Part shown: positions 46,291-55,102 of the stretch, in pieces
Layout of the letters: each line of letters starts with the position of its first letter
How positions within the stretch are numbered: the first letter of the stretch is position 1
Assembly (NCBI GenBank): GCA_027531565.1
Contig: JAPZSB010000006.1
Span: 5,001-69,000 of the forward strand
Length of the DNA stretch: 64,000 bases
Reading direction: 5' to 3'
DNA from: Beijerinckiaceae bacterium
GTDB taxonomy: Bacteria; Pseudomonadota; Alphaproteobacteria; Rhizobiales; Beijerinckiaceae
Position numbers and translations under genes: made by a program
The notes under the pieces: model-generated
What the model saw: only the letters and a program-made list of their open reading frames with translations
Told to the model about the DNA's origin: nothing
The model's database searches: none

Positions 46291-47847
46291 ATGGGGGATG
46301 CCGTGCAATCCAGTAACCAGCGCCCAACTAGTGCTTGTGCGTTTCTGTTCGACGGAAGTTTCGAAGGACTACCCGATCCGCAGCTGGCCTACTTCACGAG
46401 CGAGGTGCTCGCCGCTCTCGGAGCAGCCGACCCCTTGGGAGGCACACGCTCGCAATTTCGGGTCGGGGTACCGACCTTGTCGGGATTCGCTGAGCGAACG
46501 ACCGGGGTCCACGGTTTCAAGGATGGGAGCGGTCGAACCGTCTCACACGACAAGGACATCTACAAATATGTGATCTGGGAATGGCTCGACTCACTCGGCG
46601 AGATTTGGAACAGTATCGACCGCCATTCTGGTTTGGACATCTTCAGGCTTCATACCGGAGAGTGCATCGCGCTCTCGGCGCTCGATGTCGATGTCCGTAA
46701 CGCGATCGATGCAATTCTGCGCGCGGTGCCGGGCTATGTCGGCGCCTTCGTGATTGATCCCGGCAATCCCGTCCATCGCGGTGGCTTTTTCGACAATCTG
46801 ATCTACGCAGCTGCCATCGAGGATGGGACGATCGTGCAGGAGCTCAGCTACGAGGGAGAGCAGGATTGGCCTCTGGAGGGATCTGCCGCGTTCAAACCCG
46901 GTGGTCAGGTATGGCAGCCTTATGGTTGGCTAGCGAGCTCCGGGCCGGATGGGCTTCCGCGCGGCTCAGTATCCGAACGCGGAAAGAAGGCTGCCGAGGG
47001 TGTAGAGAGCAAACAAGCTGGGAATGTCGAGCAGCGGATTCTCGAAGAGATGAGCCGCGCCTTCTTCCTGAACGCCGGATGCAAGACGTTCGAGTTCAAG
47101 GCCGTCGCGGAATCGTCCAACATCCTCCAAGCCGTCATGCCCGAAGGCAAGTTCACCAAATATCTGTTCGATCGTACCAGCAAAGACGGGAAGTCGAAGG
47201 CTGCCTTCCTGATCGATGATCTTGGTATCGATCCCGAGGACTGGCGATATCTAGCGGCGCAGTTTTATTCTGGTCTGCTGATTGCCCAGCCCAATTCGGT
47301 GAAGCTCAACGAGTGGAAGACCGGATACGGGGTCCGCTTCGAGGTGCCGATGCGCATCCGCAACCGCGCGGGAAAGGCGGCAGTGCTCGTCACCGGATGG
47401 AACATGAATCCCGGTGCGCTGCCGTCACTTTCGACCGCCTTTCCTGGCCCGCGTGATGTGGAAGCAGTCGAGCCGGGCGAGCCGCCGATCCTACCACCAG
47501 GTACGCGAGGCGATGCCGAGTGGTCTCAGCTCTGGGCTTGGGCGAACGCGGACGGGGTCCGCGCCAGCGAGAGTCACGTCCCTACGCCGATGTTTCTATC
47601 GAGGATCGCCGCCATTCCGGAAGGCGAATGTGGGACTGCACTGGTGCGTGTGTTCGACGCTAGGCGTGGGTTCGCGCGTTGGCTAAAGCGACAAGGCCTC
47701 GGCGATACCGACGGTTCTGGCGGGGTGGTCGCGTTCAGCCCCATTCCCAGTCAATCAATCGAACGCGCATACGCATGGGCGCGGACCGTCGCGTCAATCC
47801 TGCGCCTCAACGGCATCGAAGCCGACACCCAGTCGTTTAACAACTGA
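46291..47847 (+). CDS. Large protein with DUF6883 domain
   Basis: 518 residues. I recognise a DUF6883-like domain at about residues 282-385: MPEGKFTKYLFDRTSKDGKSKAAFL (in pieces), DPEDWRYLAAQFYSGL, TGYGVRFEVPMRIRNRAGKAAVLVTGWNM and PSLSTAFPGP. This domain also occurs in polymorphic toxins. The first 230 residues (TSACAFLFDGSFEGLPDPQL; FIDPGNPVHRGGFFDNL region) and the last 120 (ESHVPTPMFLSRIAAIPEGE) are unrecognised. Neighbouring genes suggest a defence role, not provable from sequence. Confidence 0.7.
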   Translation: MGDAVQSSNQRPTSACAFLFDGSFEGLPDPQLAYFTSEVLAALGAADPLGGTRSQFRVGVPTLSGFAERTTGVHGFKDGSGRTVSHDKDIYKYVIWEWLDSLGEIWNSIDRHSGLDIFRLHTGECIALSALDVDVRNAIDAILRAVPGYVGAFVIDPGNPVHRGGFFDNLIYAAAIEDGTIVQELSYEGEQDWPLEGSAAFKPGGQVWQPYGWLASSGPDGLPRGSVSERGKKAAEGVESKQAGNVEQRILEEMSRAFFLNAGCKTFEFKAVAESSNILQAVMPEGKFTKYLFDRTSKDGKSKAAFLIDDLGIDPEDWRYLAAQFYSGLLIAQPNSVKLNEWKTGYGVRFEVPMRIRNRAGKAAVLVTGWNMNPGALPSLSTAFPGPRDVEAVEPGEPPILPPGTRGDAEWSQLWAWANADGVRASESHVPTPMFLSRIAAIPEGECGTALVRVFDARRGFARWLKRQGLGDTDGSGGVVAFSPIPSQSIERAYAWARTVASILRLNGIEADTQSFNN

Positions 47848-48046
47848 GACGTCCGGCCCTAATCGTTCTATGTTTGCGGGTCGCCACTAAGGCCGGCGAG
47901 GAATGGCTGGCTTTTTGAACCGCGCAGCATCGACATAGACGACTGAGACGGGGGCGCAATCCGGCCGCCCCCTGACAATCGATCCTCACCGTTTAGTTTC
48001 GCAGAATGCCAAATCTCTGGATCGCCCCGATCGCGTAAATGCGAGC

Positions 48047-48733
48047 ATGTTCCTCGCGCTCATCGAGCCGAACTCGTTTCTCGAATTTGCCAATGCTGTG
48101 CCATTCAATGATGCTGGCGGCCCGATCGAGCGCGGACTCCTGAATGACGAGGGCAAACTCTCCGGCCGGGCCCAATCAGCGGTCCGCCCTATTTCGATCG
48201 CCGACTTCAATCGCATTATCGATCGTGGTCTTGAAGATCGACTGCCACTTCTCCCCCGTGAAGGCATTGCCGCGCCACTGGCCGACATCGCGGGAACCTC
48301 GCCGCCACCCGCAATTGAACAGCAACGCGAACGCATCTTGCAGCTAACTTCACGAACGGTCCGAGATCGCGTTTTCCGGCGGATCGTCTTGCGCGCTTAC
48401 GGCGAACGCTGCGCCGTGACCGGCCTCAAGCTGATCAATGGCGGCGGCCGGGCCGAGGTGAATGCAGCGCATATCCGGCCGGTGGAAGCCAATGGGCCCG
48501 ACACGATCCATAATGGCCTTGCCCTTTCCGGTACCGCGCACTGGATGTTCGATCGCGGCCTGATCAGCCTCGGCGACGATCTGCAGATCCTCGTCTCACG
48601 GCAGGCGAACGACCCGGATGGTGTCCGCGCTTTCATCAACCGCTCCGGCTTCGCAATCCCGCCGATCATGGGCAAGGACAGGCCACACCCACAGTTTCTG
48701 GCCTGGCATCGAGAGAATTGTTTCAAGCAGTGA
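48047..48733 (+). CDS. HNH_2-type restriction endonuclease, N-terminally truncated
   Basis: 228 residues from ATG 48047. The C-terminal HNH domain is intact: YGERCAVTGLKLINGGGRAEVNAAHIRPVEANGPDTIHNGLALSGTAHWMFDRGLISL (in pieces), with H-N-H at AAHI, HNGLAL and AHWMFD. Full-length relatives are nearer 300 residues and begin with a PUA-like base-recognition domain; here the frame upstream of 48047 has no good start and the sequence between 47848 and 48046 does not continue the fold. So it is probably a 5'-deleted remnant. Confidence 0.7.
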   Translation: MFLALIEPNSFLEFANAVPFNDAGGPIERGLLNDEGKLSGRAQSAVRPISIADFNRIIDRGLEDRLPLLPREGIAAPLADIAGTSPPPAIEQQRERILQLTSRTVRDRVFRRIVLRAYGERCAVTGLKLINGGGRAEVNAAHIRPVEANGPDTIHNGLALSGTAHWMFDRGLISLGDDLQILVSRQANDPDGVRAFINRSGFAIPPIMGKDRPHPQFLAWHRENCFKQ

Positions 48734-48793
48734 CGGCGCGGACCAACACGCGATAGGCGAAGCGCGCCGGTCGATCCCCAGCATTCGGATGGC

Positions 48794-49348
48794 TCAAACT
48801 GAAAACTGTGCCACCGCCCGCTCGAGGCGATCAGATAGCCGGCCCGGCATCACATTCCGATAGACCTCGGCCAGCGACTGGTAGTACCAGCGCGTGCCCT
48901 CGGCGCCGCCATTGAACCGCTCCCAAAGCTTGTCCCCTTGAAGCCGAAAGTCGAACAGGATCGCCTCGGCATTGTGCGTCTTGTCCGCCAGAGACACGAG
49001 GAGGCTCTGTGGCGATTTCTGAGGCAGCTTAGCAAGGTAGAGCTCCTTACGCGGGCGCCAGGACGGCTTCGGCTCATCCCAGGAATCGGTGCAATCATAG
49101 ACGATATCGGCAACGGCCGGCCCGAACCGCATCCGGATCTCGTCCAGCGTCTCCTGCCCGCCCTGGTCTTCGGCCGCATCATGCAGGAGCGCCCCGATTG
49201 CCTGATCCTCGCTTCCCCCATGTTCGATCACGAGGGATGCGACGCTCATCAGGTGCGAGATATAGGGAATGGTTGTGCCTTTGCGCAGCTGATGCCGATG
49301 GAGGTCATGGGCATAGCGGAAGGCTTCGTCGTAGCGGTTTGTGAGCAT
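48794..49348 (-). CDS. HD-domain phosphohydrolase, Mesh1/SpoT-hydrolase-like
   Basis: 184 residues. MLTNRYDEAFRYAHDLHRHQLRKGT, then PYISHLMSVASLVIEHGG, GALLHDAAEDQGG (HD motif plus ED) and LADKTHNAEAI reproduce the metal-binding His/His-Asp/Asp pattern of (p)ppGpp hydrolases of the RelA/SpoT and Mesh1 type. It is a stand-alone hydrolase without a synthetase domain. Start MLTNRY (49348) fits the family; the frame extends upstream to 49384. A nucleotide-hydrolysing role within the island is plausible; alternative substrates such as NADPH are known for Mesh1. Confidence 0.85.
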   Translation of the reverse strand: MLTNRYDEAFRYAHDLHRHQLRKGTTIPYISHLMSVASLVIEHGGSEDQAIGALLHDAAEDQGGQETLDEIRMRFGPAVADIVYDCTDSWDEPKPSWRPRKELYLAKLPQKSPQSLLVSLADKTHNAEAILFDFRLQGDKLWERFNGGAEGTRWYYQSLAEVYRNVMPGRLSDRLERAVAQFSV

Positions 49349-49554
49349 TGTTGGTCCTCGGGTTGAAATGAGACGTTTAGCCAATCAGGCTGTCTCAATC
49401 TGATTTCGCAAGGCGCATAATCAGTGCCATTGGAATCTGCCTCAGAATGCCCCGCGCGCAATAGAGGCCTGTGGCGAAGTCGATTACGGCGAGATCGAAT
49501 ATCAATTTTTCTCGAAATTTTACCTTCCGCTTATGATCTGAAGATGCCGTAAAT

Positions 49555-50100
49555 CTACTTCCGGATCGGTCGAACGCCTCCATTCTTCATCAATATTTCA
49601 AATTCAGCAGCTTCGCGCTCGCGCTGTTGAAACCGCTGGACTTCCTTTTCGAGGGCAAGGTTTCGTATCTTAAGTGTTTCAATGCTGTTTTGGGCAGCAA
49701 CGAGATTGCGCTCAACGACTTTCTGCGATTCCAAGAGAATAGATAAATTTCGCCTTTCATCATCCAGATCAGATTGAAGCACACTGTTTAATCGAACTAG
49801 GGCTTCAATCTGAAGCAATCGATCATTGATTTCAGCCTCTAGTCGGTTGATTTTTTCATCCTGACTATCAATTTTGAGCTGCCGATTGATTTCGGGATCC
49901 GTTGCATGCTCCAGAATTTCATCAAGCTGTTTTATAAGTTTGACGCTCCACCGACTCATACTTTCTTGAACATACTGCAGTTGATGCGCCGCCTTTTCAG
50001 GCGCCGAATCAACAGAGCGCACATCAAGTCGCGTATCGCGAAGAGATACTGCGTGATCCCGCAGCTTATGAATGTCTTCAAAGTACTTTGCCCATCCCAT
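49555..50100 (-). CDS. Coiled-coil hypothetical protein
   Basis: 181 residues, AT-rich. From about residue 75 onward it is one long heptad-rich coiled coil (EINRQLKIDSQDEKINRLEA; ALEKEVQRFQQREREAAEFE). The N-terminal part, MGWAKYFEDIHKLRDHAVSL, is a short globular helix pair. ATG 50100 is chosen over 50166 because GAGGGGG precedes it. No family recognised. It lies between the HD gene and the HEPN-WYL-AAA operon, on the same strand. Confidence 0.72.
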   Translation of the reverse strand: MGWAKYFEDIHKLRDHAVSLRDTRLDVRSVDSAPEKAAHQLQYVQESMSRWSVKLIKQLDEILEHATDPEINRQLKIDSQDEKINRLEAEINDRLLQIEALVRLNSVLQSDLDDERRNLSILLESQKVVERNLVAAQNSIETLKIRNLALEKEVQRFQQREREAAEFEILMKNGGVRPIRK

Positions 50101-50353
50101 ACAGTCAGCCCCCTCGTTCGCTAAACGGATGCAATTGGAGAATAAATTAAAAATATTGTTGATCAAAAATTTAAAATCAATAAATTAAAAATTTCGAGCA
50201 GAGACATAATCTAATGAACTCAATGTTTTTATCCAGTATACAGTACTTTTTGTAAAATTCGGCCTTCAAATTATATTTTACTTAACGCCTCGGATGATCC
50301 ATGAAGCGCACACCCTCGGCAAGACAGAGCTTGTTCGATGCCGCCGATCACCC
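50101..50353. other. AT-rich intergenic segment
   Basis: Strikingly AT-rich (50150-50285), with poly-A and TAAAAAT-type stretches; no gene is visible. It contains the promoter region for the coiled-coil gene and the 3' boundary of the HEPN gene. Confidence 0.6.
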
Positions 50354-51007
50354 TCAATCCACCACCGGATAGAACGGCACGCCCCAATCCTCGTGCGGGT
50401 TGTCCATCATCAGGTTAACGAAGACTGGCATGAGGAAGCCAAGGATCGCCGCGCCGTCACGCACCTGCTCGCGGTTGATTTTGCTGTTCCAGGTCGAGCC
50501 GCCATGCATGATCTGGTTTCGGAGCACATAGAGCCGATCGAAAACATGGCTCAGGACTTTCACCGTATCTCCCGAAGAGAAGGCGGTGCTGAAGGCCCGC
50601 CCCGCTGCCTCGTGACGGAATTTCCAGTCCTGCATACCGACAACACCATTGTGGTGCTGCCAGAACGGGCCGAACACATAGCGGTTCTGCATGAGCAGGC
50701 GGACAGGACCGGAAAAGCGGCTCCAGAGCGCCTTGTAGATCGCCTTCTCGGAATCCAGACGCACGAGCCGGTTGAAATACTCGACAAAGGTCGTGCGCTC
50801 GCCCTGAGGGTTCCGGGTGAACTCGGCCTCGTCGGCATAGGCTGCGTTGAAGGCGATCCAGAGGAAGATGAAGCGCGCATCATTGTCCTCGCCTGCCGTT
50901 TCCGCTCGGCCGATCCAGCTGATGGCGCGGTGGACGCGCAGGCCCATCGTTTCGGGGAAACCATCCCTGAAAGATCGCTGCTTCTCCTTGAGTGTCTGAT
51001 AATTCAT
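50354..51007 (-). CDS. HEPN (Apea-like) domain protein
   Basis: 217 residues. The HEPN RNase motif is seen in DRLYVLRNQIMHGGSTWNSK (Rx4H: R-N-Q-I-M-H), preceded by FIFLWIAFNAAYADE, the helix typical of the Apea-like HEPN group. HEPN proteins of this kind act as RNase toxins in abortive infection. It is the last gene of a three-gene operon, beginning 21 bases after the WYL stop codon. With the ATPase and WYL genes it forms a sensor-regulator-effector arrangement. Confidence 0.82.
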   Translation of the reverse strand: MNYQTLKEKQRSFRDGFPETMGLRVHRAISWIGRAETAGEDNDARFIFLWIAFNAAYADEAEFTRNPQGERTTFVEYFNRLVRLDSEKAIYKALWSRFSGPVRLLMQNRYVFGPFWQHHNGVVGMQDWKFRHEAAGRAFSTAFSSGDTVKVLSHVFDRLYVLRNQIMHGGSTWNSKINREQVRDGAAILGFLMPVFVNLMMDNPHEDWGVPFYPVVD

Positions 51008-51028
51008 GCTTGGGCCCGCTCCCTCGCT

Positions 51029-52036
51029 CTATTCTGGAACCCCGCCTCGCCCGTTGGCAACCAGGGCGAGATCCAGCAATTCGGAATAGAGGGCACGGAG
51101 TTCCGGCGGGCTGATGATCTCGACCTCCTGCCCCCAGCGGAAGAGATGCCAGCACATTTCCTTCAGGCCGCAAGCACGGAAGCTGACCACCAGGCTGCCA
51201 TCCGGCTCATCCGCCATGGTCTGGCTGGGATGGAAGCGGTAATGGCGGGCTTCAGGCGCAGCATCGGCGGAAAAACGCCAGACGATATCGTGCTCGTCTT
51301 CACGCCAGAGGCCGAAGGATCGGCTCTGCCATGCCTTGAGATCGAATCCCTGTGGGCGCTCGAAGGTCTGGTTGGTCAGGGTGATCCGCTCGAAGCCCAT
51401 CAGCGCGAACATGCGCGCTTCGTCGGCCCATTCGCTCCACGCTACGAGATATTGCCGTCCCTCGCCGAGGAGGAACGCAATCGGCCCGAGGCGCGCATTC
51501 CGGCTGAGAAGCCCGGTGGCCCTACTGCGGTGATCAACCTCGATCCAGACCCCTCGGAGAATGGCCTGACGCAGGTCAGAAAGCGTTTCCGGCGGAATCT
51601 GTTCGCGCGGGCCCGGCCGCAGGGCGACACCATCCGCTTCGAGCAAGACCTCGATATCAGGATCGAGCCGGCGACGATCGCCCGGTGACAACCTCGCCCT
51701 GAGGCGATCCGAGAGAATGCGCAAGTGATTGGCCGTGTCGTCATCCCCCGTGCTTGTCGCGAGTTCCACTGCCCGGTTCAGCGCGGCAAGATCGTTGATG
51801 GTCGGATTGGCCATGCGCCCGGTAGTGCCGGGCGGCATCCGCCAGCGCTTGCGGCCGCCGGGTTCGACGATTTCCTCGATCTGCGGAAAAACCTCGATAA
51901 GCGCATCACGCATGCGCTCGGCCGTGCGCCGCGAAACGTGGTAGGTTTCGCCGATCTCGTCGAGCGAAACGCCATCGGCGCGGCCCTGCATCTGGTTGGC
52001 CAGCCTCACCAGTTCCGCAAGTCGGGCGAAGCGCAT
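51029..52036 (-). CDS. WYL-domain transcriptional regulator
   Basis: 335 residues. N-terminal winged HTH (RFARLAELVRLANQMQGRAD; SLDEIGETYHVSRRTAERMRDAL), then the WYL domain (ILRGVWIEVDHRSRATG; LGPIAFLLGEGRQYLVAWSEWADEARMFALMGFERI), and a C-terminal WCX-type extension. WYL regulators of defence islands repress their own operons and respond to nucleic acid ligands. ATG 52036 with AAGGGGATC is chosen; the longer frame begins without a ribosome site. The inverted repeat at 54201-54229 upstream of the operon is its probable binding site. Confidence 0.88.
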   Translation of the reverse strand: MRFARLAELVRLANQMQGRADGVSLDEIGETYHVSRRTAERMRDALIEVFPQIEEIVEPGGRKRWRMPPGTTGRMANPTINDLAALNRAVELATSTGDDDTANHLRILSDRLRARLSPGDRRRLDPDIEVLLEADGVALRPGPREQIPPETLSDLRQAILRGVWIEVDHRSRATGLLSRNARLGPIAFLLGEGRQYLVAWSEWADEARMFALMGFERITLTNQTFERPQGFDLKAWQSRSFGLWREDEHDIVWRFSADAAPEARHYRFHPSQTMADEPDGSLVVSFRACGLKEMCWHLFRWGQEVEIISPPELRALYSELLDLALVANGRGGVPE

Positions 52037-52082
52037 GATCCCCTTCCCTTCTTGTGGATGCTGGCGGATTCCCGGCGCCGGT

Positions 52083-54116
52083 TCAAGCAACCCGGAAGCC
52101 GATCGCCGTCCGTGCATTCGGTTTGGCCGCCTGTTCCCGCTCGAGCTCGGCGACAATCTCGCGCGGGTCACTCAGGCCGAGCACGGCAACCCGGCGCTGG
52201 ACGACCGCGAAATCACCCGGCGTGAGCAGATCGAGTCGGGCAAGGCCCGGCGTCGGATCCTGGCCGAAGCAGCGCCGGAATGCAGCCTGACGCTGCCCGG
52301 CGTCGAGCGGCAGGAAGGTGATGCGCAAGCTGAACCGGCGGAGGGCGGCGGGGTCGAGCCTGTCCGGCAGGTTAGTTGTGCAGGCGAAGGGCAAGGGGTG
52401 GCTTTCCATCCAGATCAGCATCTCGTTGACCTGGGAGATCTCCCAGCTGCGGGTTGCATCGGCGCGGCTGCCGATCAGCGAATCCGCCTCGTCGAAGATC
52501 AGGAACGCACCGGTATCGCGCGCTTCGGCAAAGGCAGCGGCGATGTTCCGCTCGCTTCCGCCGACATACTTGTCGAGCAGGTCGGAGGCCCGCCTTTCGA
52601 GGACGGGCAGGTTCATCCGGCTCGCGAGATGGCGCGCAAAGGCGCTCTTGCCGGTTCCCGGAGCGCCAATCAGGCAAAGCGAGACCGCAACCTCGCTCCT
52701 CGTCGTTGCGAGGCGTTCTGCAAGGCGCGGCAGGTCATGGTCGGCCCGGGCATTGGCGGGGTCGAATTCATGGGCGTTGGATGTGCGCGGAGGGGTTGAA
52801 CGGCCACCGCGCACCGCCCGGGCCAGCGCATCCACCGCCAGGTCCAACCCTGCCGGCCCGGCCTTGGCAATCCGTGCCGCGCGCAGGGCGCTGCTGACCA
52901 GAGCAGGCGGAAACTCGATCTCATGCGCCAATTTCGTGCAGGCCTCCGGCGGAAGCGGGATACGCTGCTGCCTGGCCAACCGGCTCCACACCCGGGCGCG
53001 GATCTCCGGGGTCGGTGTCCGCAATTCCAGCGTAAAGGTCATGCGCCGCAGGAAGGCGGGGTCGCAGAAATCGATGTCGTTGGTCGTCCACAGTGTCGGG
53101 ACCGGATTCCCTTCGAGCAAGCGGTTCAGGTGAACTTTCGAGCCGAGATGCTGCCGCGGCATGCCGAACCGCGAGAACAGGCCAGGAAAGAGATCCTCCA
53201 TCTCGTCGAACAGGACGAGGCTCCGCCCCTGCGAGGCAAGCAGGCGTTGCCCAAGCCGCAATTGCTGGATCCGATCAATTCGGGACGGCTCGTCGCCATC
53301 GGCATCGGCTTCTCCAACCGCGTGAAGGCGCGCACCCAACCTGTGGGCCAGCACCTTGCAGAACTCGGTCTTGCCGGTACCGGGCGCGCCATGGAGCAAG
53401 ATGTTGATCCCGGGTTCAAGGCGCCGCATGGCACCATCAAGGAGCTTCAGCGCGAAATCGCCCTGTGCGCCGAGATGGGCGAAATCGTCCCATTCCACCG
53501 CGGCTGGCGCAACCGGCGCCAAGAGTTTGGCCAGAATATCCTCGAGGTCCCGCAATGGTGGCTCGAGGCTGGGCAGCAGACGCGATGTCAATTGCAGGCC
53601 AAGCCCATGGAAAGGCCGCCGCTCCCGCGCCAGCAACCCGGTGATCATCAGCCGCGACGACGGACGAAATGCGCGAAGGACAGCGGAAAGCGACAACCCG
53701 GTGAGATGCCGCACGGCTTCCTCCGTCGGCAGGCCAGCATCTTCGGTCAGGATGTTGCTGAGGCTGATGAGAGGACCATACCGGAACGAGCGGACGGCCA
53801 GTGCGAAGATCTGCGTTTCAACCGTACTGAGCCGCAGATGCGCAGAGAGCGTCAGGACATTGCGCTCGAACGCATCCGGACGGACCGAGCCAAGCGCCTT
53901 GATGCTGGCAGAGAGTGAATCCTGGAGTTGCCGCCAACGTTGCGGCGCGACGCCGGCGTGCGGCAGGCGGTCCTTCTGCGAATCCCAGGTGAAATCCGGG
54001 TACAGGCCCTCGGCCCAATCCGACAATTCCCGCGCGACCCGACCGCCGGCGGGGAAACTCCGTGCCACGTTGCGGGCGGCTTTGAGGAGGAAGGCGAGTT
54101 CGAATGTGTTTCCCAT
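52083..54116 (-). CDS. Tandem AAA+ ATPase
   Basis: 677 residues with two AAA+ modules: Walker A HGAPGTGKTEFCKVLAHRLG near residues 243-250 with LVLFDEMEDLF, and IGAPGTGKSAFARHLASRM near 484-491 with LIFDEADSLIGSR. Arg-finger-type sequences (LRRMTF, LRRFSL) follow each. The N-terminal 200 residues are helical and family-specific. Met 54116 is preferred because GGAG lies seven bases upstream; the longer frame to 54218 would run through the operator. First gene of the operon AAA-WYL-HEPN. Not the Gabija or BREX type; I do not recognise a named system. Confidence 0.85.
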   Translation of the reverse strand: MGNTFELAFLLKAARNVARSFPAGGRVARELSDWAEGLYPDFTWDSQKDRLPHAGVAPQRWRQLQDSLSASIKALGSVRPDAFERNVLTLSAHLRLSTVETQIFALAVRSFRYGPLISLSNILTEDAGLPTEEAVRHLTGLSLSAVLRAFRPSSRLMITGLLARERRPFHGLGLQLTSRLLPSLEPPLRDLEDILAKLLAPVAPAAVEWDDFAHLGAQGDFALKLLDGAMRRLEPGINILLHGAPGTGKTEFCKVLAHRLGARLHAVGEADADGDEPSRIDRIQQLRLGQRLLASQGRSLVLFDEMEDLFPGLFSRFGMPRQHLGSKVHLNRLLEGNPVPTLWTTNDIDFCDPAFLRRMTFTLELRTPTPEIRARVWSRLARQQRIPLPPEACTKLAHEIEFPPALVSSALRAARIAKAGPAGLDLAVDALARAVRGGRSTPPRTSNAHEFDPANARADHDLPRLAERLATTRSEVAVSLCLIGAPGTGKSAFARHLASRMNLPVLERRASDLLDKYVGGSERNIAAAFAEARDTGAFLIFDEADSLIGSRADATRSWEISQVNEMLIWMESHPLPFACTTNLPDRLDPAALRRFSLRITFLPLDAGQRQAAFRRCFGQDPTPGLARLDLLTPGDFAVVQRRVAVLGLSDPREIVAELEREQAAKPNARTAIGFRVA

Positions 54117-54200
54117 GCGTTGCTCCGTGTTGGTACGGAACAGGTAAATGGGTGGTGCGTCAGAAACGGACGTAGAGCCGACGGCCGTCACATTTTTCGG

Positions 54201-54229
54201 GCTTACCTTGTGAGCCAAATTAGGTAAGC
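54201..54229. promoter_or_regulatory. 29-bp inverted repeat upstream of the AAA-WYL-HEPN operon
   Basis: GCTTACCT (54201-54208) and AGGTAAGC (54222-54229), perfect 8-bp arms with a 13-bp spacer. It lies 85 bases upstream of the AAA start, in the divergent gap to the GIY-YIG gene, so it could control both directions. Confidence 0.6.
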
Positions 54230-54373
54230 TTGTGTTGCTCGATCTAGCCTAGGTCTTGCCTTTGCCAACGAAAAATCCGGAAATCCTCTTGTTGCCTGCT
54301 TCGCCTGTACAAGAGCACAAACCGCGCCGATGCACCGAAATTCGATCAATTATAGGTAGAAAATCTCGAAATC

Positions 54374-55102
54374 TTGAATAGGATAATCGAGCTCGCTAGC
54401 AACGTCGAGAGGGCCCAGAAAACTCAAATGCAGCACAAGCAAGATCTTTCAAACCGATTTTATGAAATTCTTTGGACTGCAGAACAAAATTTTGGTCTTT
54501 GGGATTACGAAAAATTTGAAAATCAAGCAGACGAGCTTCCTGCAGCAGGAGTATATTTTTTCTTCGAACCAGGCGAACTCCGCGCAAACCATGATAATTG
54601 GCACCGAGTAGTGCGCGTCGGCACACATCAGGTCAGCCAAGGCTCGAAATCGTCATTCAAAGATAGGCTCCGCAATCATTTTGGCGCCTCTGAATCAGCG
54701 ATTGGCAGAGGTTCTGTTTTCAGAGACCATGTGGGCGCGAGCCTTTTCGGACGAAATGGCTGGGAGGTCCACACGGACGAAGTTTCGCACCAACGCCACT
54801 CAATCGTGTCCACCTATATTCGCAGCATGAGTTTTGTCTTGGTTCCCGTCGATGACGAGGCAGGACGGGAAAGTGAGCGCCGAACAATCGAGCTTGGTTC
54901 TATAGCATTGTTGTCCAACTATAGGCTGTCGCAAGCAGAGCAAATTGATCCGCCATCAGAAAATTGGCTTAGGCTGCGTTGTGAATCGCGCGCTGAGCCG
55001 GAGGATCATGTTCGACGCTCAGGTCTTTGGAATGTTGATGGTGTTGATCGGGAATACAGCCCCGAGTTCCTGAATATTCTCGAGAAAAGAGCTTCAAGAT
55101 GA
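54374..55102 (+). CDS. GIY-YIG-like nuclease domain protein
   Basis: 242 residues. GVYFFFEPGE (GxY) and, after about 16 residues, HRVVRVGTHQV (xVG) match the GIY-YIG core, followed by FKDRLRNHFGASES and RGSVFRDHVGASLFG, giving the Arg and later acidic residues of this fold. Start is TTG 54374 without a ribosome site; ATG 54428 is an alternative. AT-rich. Coupled to the next gene (ATGA overlap). Full catalytic status is uncertain because the canonical Tyr-Ile-Gly triplet is altered to RVG. Confidence 0.68.
   Translation: MNRIIELASNVERAQKTQMQHKQDLSNRFYEILWTAEQNFGLWDYEKFENQADELPAAGVYFFFEPGELRANHDNWHRVVRVGTHQVSQGSKSSFKDRLRNHFGASESAIGRGSVFRDHVGASLFGRNGWEVHTDEVSHQRHSIVSTYIRSMSFVLVPVDDEAGRESERRTIELGSIALLSNYRLSQAEQIDPPSENWLRLRCESRAEPEDHVRRSGLWNVDGVDREYSPEFLNILEKRASR

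Noticed and set aside
47950-47972. GGGGGCG/CGCCCCC hairpin as terminator
   Set aside because: The stem is good, but no T tract follows on either strand, so it is not listed as a terminator.
48047-48733. Full-length HNH restriction enzyme
   Set aside because: The HNH domain is intact, but the usual N-terminal domain is absent and no start with a ribosome site is found upstream, so I call it truncated.
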